Source: Anaerolineales bacterium (lineage in GTDB: Bacteria > Chloroflexota > Anaerolineae > CG2-30-64-16). Taken from it: a stretch of DNA of 36,544 bases. Made by a program: the position numbers and the translations under genes. Below the pieces are notes generated by a model. It made no database searches and was not told the origin of the DNA. It saw only the letters and a list, made by a program, of their open reading frames with translations. Below, one piece after another: positions 9,407 to 17,201 of this stretch. The stretch spans positions 1 through 36,544 of the forward strand of contig JADGQF010000010.1 of the NCBI GenBank assembly GCA_017882045.1, given 5' to 3'. The first letter of the stretch is position 1. Every line of letters starts with the position of its first letter.

Positions 9407-9718
9407 ATGGATTTCCGCGTCGATCAGAAAGGCAAATACTACACCGAGCGCGTAACTAAGAAGACGCTCCAGGTTATCATCGCGACCGCAACCAACATCA
9501 TCCGCGGCACGGTGCACGTCATGCGGAACTTGCGCCTCAAGGACGAGCTGAACAACGATGAGCGGTTCATCGCGGTCACGGGCGCCGAAGTATACGACAT
9601 GAGCGGCCAGACGCGTCTGCACAGCAACGAGGTGCTCCTCTTGAACAAAGACCTGGTTGTCTGGGTATTGCCGCAAGAAGAAAGCCAACCTGCCGATGAG
9701 GAGGAGCGCAGTGAATGA
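9407..9718 (+). CDS. Small protein of unknown function (possibly DUF6812-like) linked to pilus ATPases
   Basis: 103 residues, start preceded by AAGGAG (9394-9399). I do not recognise a catalytic motif. The sequence reads as a beta-rich domain (RGTVHVMRNLRLKDELNN, then RFIAVTGAEVYDM and VLLLNKDLVVWVLP) with an acidic tail. From memory it resembles short Chloroflexota proteins annotated DUF6812; this was not checked. It sits 4 bases after the HD-GYP gene, and its last 8 bases overlap the GTG start of the AAA ATPase, so translation of the two is coupled. It may be an adaptor or regulator of the ATPase, or a c-di-GMP responder. That is inference. Confidence 0.75.
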   Translation: MDFRVDQKGKYYTERVTKKTLQVIIATATNIIRGTVHVMRNLRLKDELNNDERFIAVTGAEVYDMSGQTRLHSNEVLLLNKDLVVWVLPQEESQPADEEERSE

Positions 9719-10997
9719 CCCTGGCCGCTGCCTGCCCGAGCCCCGTTCCATCGCGGAGACCGGGTTGAGTTTCGGCTTCCTGGTCGACCTTGTCCTCAAG
9801 GTGGTCTATTTTGCCAACGAGCTGACCGGCCAGGGAGTGGTCGATCATCTCAAGCTGCCGTTCGCGCACGTCGTCGAAGAATTGCTCGCGTTCCTGATGA
9901 AGGACGATATGCTCGCCATTACCGGGAGCACAGGCTTCGGCGAACGTGCCTACAAGTATGCTGTGACGAGCAAAGGGGTCGCCAAGGCCCAAGAAGTCCT
10001 TGCGCGTTGTCAATACGCCGGGCCTGCGCCCGTGTCGCTCAAGGCCAGCAGCGCGGTGACCCGCAGCCAGTCCATCGGTGAAGTCCGTGTCAACCAGTCC
10101 CAGATGCGCGACGGCTTCCAGCATCTTGTGATCTCGGACGAAATGCTGTCCCGGGTGGGTCCAGCGGTCAACTCGGCGCGTTCGATTTTCCTCTACGGCC
10201 CTCCAGGCAATGGCAAAACGACCATCGCGGAAGGGATTTCGAAACTCCTGGGTGGTACAGTCCACATACCCTACGTCGTAGAAGTAGACGGGCAAGTCAT
10301 CAAGGTTTTTGACGAGGTCAATCACAAGCCACTGCCGGAACCGGCTAGTACACCACCAGGTTTTGGCGCTGATCCACCCTCGCACGATCGGCGATGGGTG
10401 CTATGCCGGCGTCCCTTCATCGTGGCCGGTGGAGAATTGACGCTCGCGGGCCTGGACCTGGTGTTCGACCCCATCTCGAAAACCTACGAGGCGCCCTTTC
10501 AGATGAAGGCGAACGGCGGCATGTTGCTGATTGACGACTTCGGGCGCCAGCAGGTCAGCCCGCGTGATCTGCTCAACCGTTGGATCGTGCCGCTGGAGAA
10601 GCGCGTGGATTACCTGACCTTGCAGACAGGCAAGAAAATCGAGATTCCCTTTGACGCATTGATCGTTTTCGCGACTAATCTCGATCCATCCCAATTGGTG
10701 GACGATGCGTTCTTGCGGCGCATCCGCCACAAAATCCTGGTGCCCGATCCGACCTGGGAACAATTCCGCGAGATCTTCCGTCGCCTCTGCCCGAAGCGGG
10801 GCGTGGAGTACAGCCAAGAGAACCTGGAATACTTGATACAGGAAAGCTATCTGAAGGCGAAGCGCACACCCAAGATGGTTCATCCGCGCGATCTCCTTGA
10901 TCAGATTGTAGACGCAGCACGCTACCTGGACGTCCCGCCGGCCATGAGCAAAGACTTGCTCGACCGGGCCGTGGAAGCCTATTTTGTAAAACTGTGA
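9711..10997 (+). CDS. AAA ATPase with N-terminal winged-helix-like domain, pilus-cluster associated
   Basis: 428 residues from GTG 9711, chosen because it follows GAGGAG (9701-9706) with good spacing. Residues 1-125 look like a helical/winged domain ending in a linker rich in Ala/Ser. The AAA core follows: Walker A GPPGNGKT (163-170), Walker B MLLIDDFGR (D275/D276), sensor 1 IVFATN, and an arginine-finger region DDAFLRRIRHKI. A C-terminal helical lid follows. All nucleotide-binding residues are present. ATPases of this kind occur just before cpaF in several bacterial Tad clusters; their role is not established. Six bases separate it from cpaF. Confidence 0.85.
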   Translation: MNDPGRCLPEPRSIAETGLSFGFLVDLVLKVVYFANELTGQGVVDHLKLPFAHVVEELLAFLMKDDMLAITGSTGFGERAYKYAVTSKGVAKAQEVLARCQYAGPAPVSLKASSAVTRSQSIGEVRVNQSQMRDGFQHLVISDEMLSRVGPAVNSARSIFLYGPPGNGKTTIAEGISKLLGGTVHIPYVVEVDGQVIKVFDEVNHKPLPEPASTPPGFGADPPSHDRRWVLCRRPFIVAGGELTLAGLDLVFDPISKTYEAPFQMKANGGMLLIDDFGRQQVSPRDLLNRWIVPLEKRVDYLTLQTGKKIEIPFDALIVFATNLDPSQLVDDAFLRRIRHKILVPDPTWEQFREIFRRLCPKRGVEYSQENLEYLIQESYLKAKRTPKMVHPRDLLDQIVDAARYLDVPPAMSKDLLDRAVEAYFVKL

Positions 10998-11003
10998 GGC
11001 GCT

Positions 11004-12371
11004 ATGAGCAACCTCTTTGAGCGGGTGGCGCCCGCGCAGCCAACTGATCCCGCAGCCGTCTCGCGCCTGGCCGGCCCAGAGTCCGATCCTCTTGAATGGG
11101 CCCGATTACGTCGCTCGATCACTGACCGGATACTGTCGGGTCTGTCGGCGCCTGCCGAACTGAAGCGTGACGCTGAAACAACCCAGAAGGTGCGCGAGCG
11201 GTTTGTCGCGATTCTACAGATGGGCGAGCCGCTGGCGCCCGCTGCCGAAAAGCTGATGGAACGCCAAGTGCTGGACGAGGTGCTGGGGTTTGGCCCCCTT
11301 GAATCACTGCTTAGCAATCCGAGCATCAGCGAAATCATGGTGAACGGTCCACAGCACATCTTCATCGAACAGAAAGGGCACCTCACCGAGACCGCGGTCA
11401 AATTCGATGACGAAGCCCACTTGATGCGTGTCATTGACCGCATCATCCGCCCGCTGGGTCGCCGCGTTGATCGCAAGTCGCCGATGGTGGATGCACGGTT
11501 GCCGGATGGCTCGCGCGTCAATGTCATCATTCCCCCGGCTTCGATTCATGGCCCCACGGTCACGATCCGCAAATTCTCGCAGAAGGCACTTCAGATCGAG
11601 GACCTGATTCAGTTCGGCTCACTCACGCCGCGGATGGCCGAGTTCCTGCGAGCATGTGTCGTTACGCGGCTGAACACCATCGTCGCGGGCGGCACCGGCT
11701 CCGGCAAAACGACGCTGCTCAACGTTCTCTCCAACTTTATCCCCGACGACGAACGCATCGTGACGATCGAGGATTCTGCAGAGCTGCAACTCAACAAACC
11801 GCATGTTGTGGCGCTCGAAGCGAGACCGCCAGAAGCTGACGGTACAGGTCGCATCACCATCCGCGAATTGGTCACCAACTCTCTCCGCATGCGTCCCGAC
11901 CGCATCGTCGTGGGTGAGGTGCGCGGCGGCGAAGCTTTGGACATGCTGCAGGCCATGAATACGGGCCACGATGGCTCTCTGACGACCATCCACGCGAATA
12001 CTCCGCGCGACGTCATCTCACGTTTGGAAACGTTGGTGCTGATGGCGGGCATCGACTTCCCTATCAAAGTTGTCCGCGAGCAGATCGCCGGAGCGATTGA
12101 CCTGATCGTCCAGCAAGCACGCCTGCGCGATGGCTCCCGCAAAATCGTGAAAATCAGCGAAGTGCAGGGGATGGAAGGCGACGTCGTCGTTCTTCAGGAC
12201 ATTTTCCGGTACGTCGAGAAAGGGCTCGACATGAGCGGCAAAGTTGTGGGAGAGATGCAGGCGGTTGGGATTCGCCCGAAATTCACGCCGCGCCTGGAGA
12301 CCGCCGGCTTCAAACTCCCGCCAGAGGTCTTTAGCGCCGGTCTGGCCGACGACCGTAACCGGAGGCGCTGA
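11004..12371 (+). CDS. cpaF: CpaF/TadA-type pilus assembly ATPase
   Basis: 455 residues. A helical N-terminal region (about 30-100) precedes the N2 domain (LGFGPLESLLSNPSISEIMVNG) and the secretion ATPase core: Walker A GGTGSGKT (229-236), Asp box (RIVTIEDSAELQL), Walker B region (RPDRIVVGEVRGGEALDML) and His box (GHDGSLTTIHAN). It drives assembly of type IVc (Flp/Tad) pili at the inner membrane. The normal partners TadB and TadC are not encoded next to it; the next sequence is a broken histidine-kinase tail. The C-terminal extension (about 390-455) is longer than the core needs. Confidence 0.94.
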   Translation: MSNLFERVAPAQPTDPAAVSRLAGPESDPLEWARLRRSITDRILSGLSAPAELKRDAETTQKVRERFVAILQMGEPLAPAAEKLMERQVLDEVLGFGPLESLLSNPSISEIMVNGPQHIFIEQKGHLTETAVKFDDEAHLMRVIDRIIRPLGRRVDRKSPMVDARLPDGSRVNVIIPPASIHGPTVTIRKFSQKALQIEDLIQFGSLTPRMAEFLRACVVTRLNTIVAGGTGSGKTTLLNVLSNFIPDDERIVTIEDSAELQLNKPHVVALEARPPEADGTGRITIRELVTNSLRMRPDRIVVGEVRGGEALDMLQAMNTGHDGSLTTIHANTPRDVISRLETLVLMAGIDFPIKVVREQIAGAIDLIVQQARLRDGSRKIVKISEVQGMEGDVVVLQDIFRYVEKGLDMSGKVVGEMQAVGIRPKFTPRLETAGFKLPPEVFSAGLADDRNRRR

Positions 12372-12395
12372 GATACAGGTCAGCTATCTTTGTGA

Positions 12396-12608
12396 CACAT
12401 CGATCGGTTCTACCGGGCGGACGCGCGCGACAACCAGCAGGCCTACGGCGCCGGCCTGGGCCTCTACACGGCCCGCCGGCGGGTAGAATCAATGGGTGGA
12501 CGTATCGGCGTAACCAGCGAGCCCGGCCGCGGCAGCCGGTTCGCTACCACCTTGCCGGCACTGGACACTGCCGCCCGCACGACAGGTCAGACGAAGGGTA
12601 ACGTATGA
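12396..12608 (+). pseudogene. 5'-truncated histidine kinase (HATPase_c tail only)
   Basis: This frame opens just after an in-frame stop (TGA 12393-12395) and reads about 70 codons to TGA 12606-12608. Its translation is plainly the end of a kinase: IDRFYRADAR (F-box), YGAGLGLYTARRRVESMGG (G2 box) and the terminal strand GVTSEPGRGSRFATTLP. The phospho-acceptor, N box and G1 box are missing. It begins only about 25 bases after the cpaF stop. Its stop overlaps the start of the next response regulator by ATGA (12605-12608), which is the normal arrangement of an intact kinase-regulator pair. I therefore read it as the remnant of the cognate kinase gene, cut by a deletion or rearrangement. Confidence 0.85.
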
Positions 12609-13303
12609 CGAAGCTGCTGATCATCGAAGACGACGCGACCTTGGCCCGCGGCCTGGCAATCAGCCTGGAGTTGCAGAGCTATGAGGCCCGTGTGGCGGCC
12701 AACGGCGTGGCCGGGCTGCAACTGGTCGCCAAATGGCAGCCGGACCTGGTCCTCCTCGACGTGATGATGCCCGGCATGGACGGCTGGGAGGTGTGCCGGC
12801 GGCTGCGCGAGGTAGCAGACATCCCCATAATCATGCTCACCGCCAGGGGGATGCGGCAGGACGTCATCCAGGGGCTCACATGCGGCGCCGACGACTACGT
12901 CAGGAAGCCGTTCGACCTGCAGGAGCTGGAGTTACGCATCAAGGCGCTGCTGCGCCGCTCACAGCCCCAGAGGAACGGCGATGTCGACCTGTTCGATGAT
13001 GGTCGGTTGCTGATCGACCTGGAGCGTCGGATTGTGCTGTGCCGCGGGCAGCCGCTGCATCTGACCCCCACCGAATTCCGGCTGCTGGCCTACCTCGTAC
13101 GCCACATTGGACGGGTAGTAGCGCACGAGGAGCTAGTGCGCGCGGTTTGGGGGCCGCGCTATGCCGATGAGACGGCCAACCTGGGGGTGTACATCCGCTA
13201 CCTGCGGGAGAAGCTGGAAGAGACGCCGAACAGCCCGCAGTACATCTGCACGGAATGGGGCATCGGCTACCGGTTTGCGGCCGCGGCCAGGCAGGATTCC
13301 TGA
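12605..13303 (+). CDS. OmpR/PhoB-family response regulator
   Basis: 232 residues. Receiver domain with E8/D9/D10, phospho-acceptor D52 (LVLLDVMMPG), switch Thr in IMLTAR and Lys in VRKPF. A C-terminal winged helix (about 130-228) has the typical LTPTEFRLLAYLVRH, a recognition-helix region NLGVYIRYLREKLE, and the ending ICTEWGIGYRF. It appears intact. Its natural kinase is reduced to a tail directly upstream with a 4-base overlap, so this is now an orphan regulator that may be silent or driven by another kinase. AAGGG upstream (12595-12598 region) can serve as ribosome binding site. Confidence 0.93.
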   Translation: MTKLLIIEDDATLARGLAISLELQSYEARVAANGVAGLQLVAKWQPDLVLLDVMMPGMDGWEVCRRLREVADIPIIMLTARGMRQDVIQGLTCGADDYVRKPFDLQELELRIKALLRRSQPQRNGDVDLFDDGRLLIDLERRIVLCRGQPLHLTPTEFRLLAYLVRHIGRVVAHEELVRAVWGPRYADETANLGVYIRYLREKLEETPNSPQYICTEWGIGYRFAAAARQDS

Positions 13304-13488
13304 AGATCTCGGACCTCTCCGCGCGGAGCCATTACGTAGGTTCTTTAGGGAAGCTCTAAGACACAGGATCGCCGGACCGTGCTATGCTGGCAGCGTGGTC
13401 AGGCAACAGGACAGAGGTTGCGGCCACACATCCCACCCCAACAAGCGCTTTATGGGACTATAGCATTGTGCCGGGAGTGAAGTGGACT

Positions 13489-13902
13489 ATGAAACAGGTG
13501 AAGCAAGAATCTGGCCAGGCGATCGTGGAATTCGCGCTGACAGGGCTCATATTCTTGACCTTGCTCGTGTTCATCCTGGACGGGAGCCGGATCTTCTGGC
13601 ACTGCCTCACGGTAACCGAAGCGGCGCGCGTGTGTGCGCGCTATGCGATTGTCCACGGTGCGCATTCCACGGGGCCGGTCGGACCTGGCAATTATACGGC
13701 CCTGACCAACCAGATCAAGAGCACAGCCGTCGGCCTGGACCCAGCCGCCCTGACGGTGACCCCCACGTGGCCCACCGGCAATGGGTCTGGCAGCAGCGTC
13801 ACCGTGATCGTCACGTACCGCGTACAGCCGATCACTCGCTTGTTCTGGCCGGATCAGACATTTACGCTGAGCGCCCAATCAACGATGGTGATCCAAAACT
13901 GA
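13489..13902 (+). CDS. TadE-like pseudopilin
   Basis: 137 residues from ATG 13489. The in-frame frame continues upstream (ATG 13384), but TadE proteins begin only a few residues before the conserved GQAIVEFAL motif, which is at residues 8-16 from this start. A single hydrophobic helix follows (LTGLIFLTLLVFILDGSRIF), then EAARVCARYAIVHG, again typical. The rest is a Thr/Gly-rich beta domain with VTVIVTYRV near the C terminus. TadE-type minor pilins help assemble Flp/Tad pili and are processed by prepilin peptidase, which is encoded at 15875. No TadF or major Flp pilin was seen nearby. Confidence 0.8.
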   Translation: MKQVKQESGQAIVEFALTGLIFLTLLVFILDGSRIFWHCLTVTEAARVCARYAIVHGAHSTGPVGPGNYTALTNQIKSTAVGLDPAALTVTPTWPTGNGSGSSVTVIVTYRVQPITRLFWPDQTFTLSAQSTMVIQN

Positions 13903-13984
13903 AGCGCTATGTAGATTCTCGGCTCCCCAGCCTATAGCGGGAATGCTGGCGGAAGGCCACAGAATCTGGTAAAAGGGAACTGCC

Positions 13985-15874
13985 ATGCAAGCCACCGCCG
14001 TTCGACATCGTCCCGTGTCTCCCACTTTTTGGCGCGTTTCTGACATCATCCTGGCCCTTGCGCCCGTGCTCGCGCTTGTCCCTGGCACAGATCCCGATCT
14101 TTGGGGGCACCTGCGCTTCGGCCTGGACACACTCGCTGCACGCGCGTTGCCCGCTGTTGACTCCTACCAAGCCTTCTCTCAGGGCGGGCGGAGACGCGCC
14201 GCGGTGTCGCACGAGCAGGTGGCAACTGCGGCCCTGCGGACATTCCTGGAGGATGTCTTTCCGGCACTTCAACCGCCGGTGCACTGCCTGGACGCGCTGC
14301 CCGACACGGCCGCAGAGCCGCCAAGCTGGAGCAGCGTGGATTCGGCCGGCGCGGGGAGGGCTGAAAATCTGGCCGAGGCCGTGGTGCGCATCCAGGCCGC
14401 CGATGGCCCGGTCCTAAGCACCTCGGAGGTGCGGGATAAGTTAGCGGTCGCGCTGCGCGATCGCCGGTTCACAGCGAGCCAGCGGGCGACGCAGCCTTTC
14501 GTGTTCCGGCGGAGCGGCCTGCTGGACGCCCGATCCGGCGCCTGGACCATCCGCGACGCGGTCAAGCGCATGGGCCGTTATCCCCTGGACGGGGTCTATC
14601 ACCTTTATAATGGCACCCTGGAATATTGGCTGGAGGAGCAGGGCGCCGCCGACCTGGCAGAGCTGGCGCGGGTCGCTATGAACGAAGGTCGCGCCGACCG
14701 CCGCAAGGCGTTGGAGATCTTCTTGAGCGGTACGGGGCTGGTAGCGCGGCCGAGCCTGGTGGCGCGGCCGAAGGTCCTGGATATGGGTTACGCGATCACC
14801 GGCGAGACGATCGTGGGTCATATCCGCGTGAGCCGCGGCCAGGGGCGGGGCTACCTTTTCGGCACGATGAAGCCGGGCGCCCCGTGGCTGAAGGTGTGGC
14901 CGGGAGCGTTGGCGGGCGGCGCGGTGAATCTGGCTGTGACGGCCGATACGCTCCGGCTGCTGATCCGCACCGATCCCTACGAAGAGCACGTCATGGTAGA
15001 TTGCAGTGCGGCGGCCGAGCCGATCCTGCTGCCCGTGCGCGTGCGCGTGATGCCCAACCCGACGCCATTAAACCGCTTCCTGTTCCGGCCGTTCGTCGGC
15101 TTGCTACTGGGCCTGATCCTGGGGGTGCTCGTCGCCTGGCCGTGGGCGCGGGTTGCGCCGGCGCTGCCGGCGCCGCTCACCGCCGCCCTGCACATGGGGT
15201 CGGTGCTCGCCTGGACGCTGGCCGTGACGGCCCTCTGGACCCTCGCTGGACTGGTGAGGGGCCTGCTCCAACCGCGGCCCTGGTCCGTGCTCTACGCCGC
15301 GCGGGGTTGGCTCATTCGGTTGGCGCTCTGGGCGCCGGTCCTGGCGTTGGTGGGCTTCGGGTTGGCTACTTGGTGGCAGAACGGCTTCGGCCCGCCGGGG
15401 GAGGCCACGGGCTTGCTCCGTGCCCAGGCCGCGCTGGCTGGGCTGGTCCTGGCCACGGCGCCCGCCGCCGCCTTCTCGTTGCGCCGGCATCCCGCACCGG
15501 TGCTCGCGTCGCCTGCTCGCTTATTGTACATCGCGCCCGAAGACCCGTCGCCGGGGGCCGGAACGTTGTGGGTTCCGGAACATGCCCGGGAGATTGCCTG
15601 GTGTACGCTGGGGGTGGTCCTGATGGTCCTGGTGCTGGTCTTCGCACCGAGGCTGGCTCACACAGACTGGGCGGTGGTCGGATCGGAAGCCCCGGCGACG
15701 GCCGCGCAGAGTTGGATCGAAACGCGGTGGGGCGAGCTGAACACGGGCGCCAATGATCTGCTGGACCGGCTTTACCTGCGTTACTACGACCGCCGTGCGC
15801 CCTTGCCCCCCACGGCCGGGCCGACCGCTGTCCCGCAGGGGACGCCCACCCCCACGGGTGGCGGGAAGGAGTAA
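13985..15874 (+). CDS. Large membrane protein with kinase-accessory-like soluble region, possibly chimeric
   Basis: 629 residues, start supported by AAGGGA. Three zones are visible. Residues 1-65 contain one membrane helix and TDPDLWGHLRFGLDTLA, a motif typical of the N-termini of unrelated polytopic glycosyltransferase-like proteins (D-P-D-L-W-x-H-L). Residues about 140-350 have no membrane helix. They include HLYNGTLEYWLEEQGAADLA and a beta domain (VLDMGYAITGETIVGHI, then WLKVWPG and LPVRVRV) resembling segments that accompany bacterial Ser/Thr kinases or Hsp70-like proteins. No kinase motifs are present. Residues about 365-560 hold five or six membrane helices, and the tail is Pro/Thr-rich. 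It lies in an apparent operon with tadE and prepilin peptidase (zero spacing to the latter). Function unknown. Confidence 0.6.
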   Translation: MQATAVRHRPVSPTFWRVSDIILALAPVLALVPGTDPDLWGHLRFGLDTLAARALPAVDSYQAFSQGGRRRAAVSHEQVATAALRTFLEDVFPALQPPVHCLDALPDTAAEPPSWSSVDSAGAGRAENLAEAVVRIQAADGPVLSTSEVRDKLAVALRDRRFTASQRATQPFVFRRSGLLDARSGAWTIRDAVKRMGRYPLDGVYHLYNGTLEYWLEEQGAADLAELARVAMNEGRADRRKALEIFLSGTGLVARPSLVARPKVLDMGYAITGETIVGHIRVSRGQGRGYLFGTMKPGAPWLKVWPGALAGGAVNLAVTADTLRLLIRTDPYEEHVMVDCSAAAEPILLPVRVRVMPNPTPLNRFLFRPFVGLLLGLILGVLVAWPWARVAPALPAPLTAALHMGSVLAWTLAVTALWTLAGLVRGLLQPRPWSVLYAARGWLIRLALWAPVLALVGFGLATWWQNGFGPPGEATGLLRAQAALAGLVLATAPAAAFSLRRHPAPVLASPARLLYIAPEDPSPGAGTLWVPEHAREIAWCTLGVVLMVLVLVFAPRLAHTDWAVVGSEAPATAAQSWIETRWGELNTGANDLLDRLYLRYYDRRAPLPPTAGPTAVPQGTPTPTGGGKE

Positions 15875-16621
15875 ATGTTGGCAGCGTTTGGCCCCGGTCC
15901 GATTCTGGCGGCTCTGCTCGGCTGGCTGGCGGGCGGGGCAGCCAACTGGGCGGCCGACGCATTGCCTTCGCGCGGCGCGGTCGCTACCTCGGGCAACGGC
16001 CCTGCGATAGGCGCAGGGCTGTTTCGTAGGCTGGACGCGACGTTGCATTATCTGACCTTGCCGTGGTATCCGTTCCGTCGCGGCATCTGCCCACATTGCG
16101 GCGAGCGGCGGTCGATCCGTGCGCCGCTGCTGGAGGCGGCCGCGATCGCCGCCTTCGGGTTAGCGTGGTGGCGCTTCGCGGCCAGCCCGCTGCACCTGGC
16201 GGTCGTCTGCCTCTACGCCGCATTTCTGCTGGCGGTCCTGGTGATTGACTTCGAGCACCGCCGCGTGCTCAATGTCATGCTGGCGCCGGCCGCGGTTGTT
16301 GCGCTGCTCGTCAGCCTCCTGCCCGGCCACCCGGATCTGTCCCAGGCATTGCTCGGCGGAGGGCTCGGCGGCGGCATCTTCCTGCTGCTGGGACTGATCG
16401 GCCGCGGAGCCATAGGCGCCGGTGACATCAAGCTGGCGGGCGTCATCGGCCTGCTGACCGGCTATCCGCTGGTCATTCCGGCGCTGCTCTTGGGTGTCGG
16501 GTTGGGTGGCGCGTCGGCCTTGACCTTGCTCGTCACCCGTCGCGCCGGCCGCAAGAGCAGCATGGCCTACGCGCCCTACCTGGCGGTCGGCGCGATCGTT
16601 GTGTTGATGATGGGAAGTTAG
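15875..16621 (+). CDS. Prepilin peptidase (A24 family)
   Basis: 248 residues, start directly after the previous stop with AAGGAG as ribosome binding site. An N-terminal helix ends in GGAANWAADALP, matching the GxxxNxxxxRLP element. A zinc-type pair CPHC (72-75) is present, but the second CxxC pair of classical PilD is absent. The two catalytic aspartates of the A24 aspartic peptidases are D125 (VIDFEHRRVLN) and D184 (GAGDIKLAG). A terminal AYAPYL motif is also typical. It cleaves and may methylate prepilins at the inner membrane, probably the TadE-like protein upstream and Flp pilins encoded elsewhere. Confidence 0.92.
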   Translation: MLAAFGPGPILAALLGWLAGGAANWAADALPSRGAVATSGNGPAIGAGLFRRLDATLHYLTLPWYPFRRGICPHCGERRSIRAPLLEAAAIAAFGLAWWRFAASPLHLAVVCLYAAFLLAVLVIDFEHRRVLNVMLAPAAVVALLVSLLPGHPDLSQALLGGGLGGGIFLLLGLIGRGAIGAGDIKLAGVIGLLTGYPLVIPALLLGVGLGGASALTLLVTRRAGRKSSMAYAPYLAVGAIVVLMMGS

Positions 16622-16679
16622 GACGCCTCCTACTCTTCGGCTCTTCGGCGATTTGCCATTTGGGATGTGCCATCTGCCT

Positions 16680-17045
16680 ATGCCATACAATCCTCCCTCC
16701 CCAATACGTGTTGAAAACGTGACCCGCGGTGCCCCGGTCGTCGTGTCTGGACGCGTCGCGAGCACCTTCTGGTCCCGTTTTCGCGGACTGATGGGCGTCT
16801 CATCGCTGGCCCCCGGCGCGGGGCTGGTCATTGAGCCGTGCAGTTCCATCCATACTCACTTCATGCGCATCCCGATTGATGTGCTGTACGTTAACCAGGA
16901 TCACGTGATCGCCGGCATTGACCGGAACCTGCGGCCGTGGCGCATCGGCCGGTTCTATAAGAAGGTGCACTACGTAGTGGAGCTGCCTGCCGGTGGCGCC
17001 GCGGGATGCCAGGTGGGGGATCGCCTGCAGATCAACGGAGTGTAA
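16680..17045 (+). CDS. DUF192 family protein
   Basis: 121 residues from ATG 16680; TTG 16653 is a possible earlier start in the same frame. The DUF192 signature is complete: ASTFWSRFRGLMG, then GAGLVIEPCSSIHTHFMR with IPIDVLYVN, and the terminal VVELPAGGAAGCQVGDRL. The biochemical role of the family is unknown. It commonly lies next to prepilin peptidase or Tad genes in Chloroflexota and Actinobacteria (from memory), which fits its place here as last gene of the tadE run. Confidence 0.85.
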   Translation: MPYNPPSPIRVENVTRGAPVVVSGRVASTFWSRFRGLMGVSSLAPGAGLVIEPCSSIHTHFMRIPIDVLYVNQDHVIAGIDRNLRPWRIGRFYKKVHYVVELPAGGAAGCQVGDRLQINGV

Positions 17046-17201
17046 TGGACCGCTAGCGCGTCGAGCGCAAGCAGTTGGTGTTGAATGTATGCCACATGTA
17101 AGGAGAGGTTGACCGGACGGGGTTGATCTCGTTGGCGATGGCAGAAGTAGGGGCGAGCGCGTGGGGAGAGGTTGTAGGCGCCCGCGTCCAAGAGGTGATG
17201 G

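Noticed and set aside
9002-9799. Minus-strand ORF of 265 codons spanning the end of the HD-GYP gene and the small coupled gene
   Set aside because: Both plus-strand genes have good ribosome binding sites and coherent sequence; the antisense frame does not.
13317-13328. 12-bp palindrome CTCCGCGCGGAG after the OmpR-type regulator
   Set aside because: It is purely GC-rich, has no T-run and such palindromes are expected by chance at this base composition; too weak to call a terminator or operator.
14626-15756. Long alternative-frame ORF (about 376 codons) inside the large membrane protein gene
   Set aside because: Its translation is Gly/Arg/Ala-rich without recognisable motifs, while the 13985-15874 frame has clear membrane helices and domain-like segments. 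It is a shadow caused by high GC content.
17046-17201. Two similar GAGAGGTTG segments (17103-17111 and 17165-17173) before the PAS-GAF kinase
   Set aside because: The match is too short to call a repeat, and no regulatory role can be supported.
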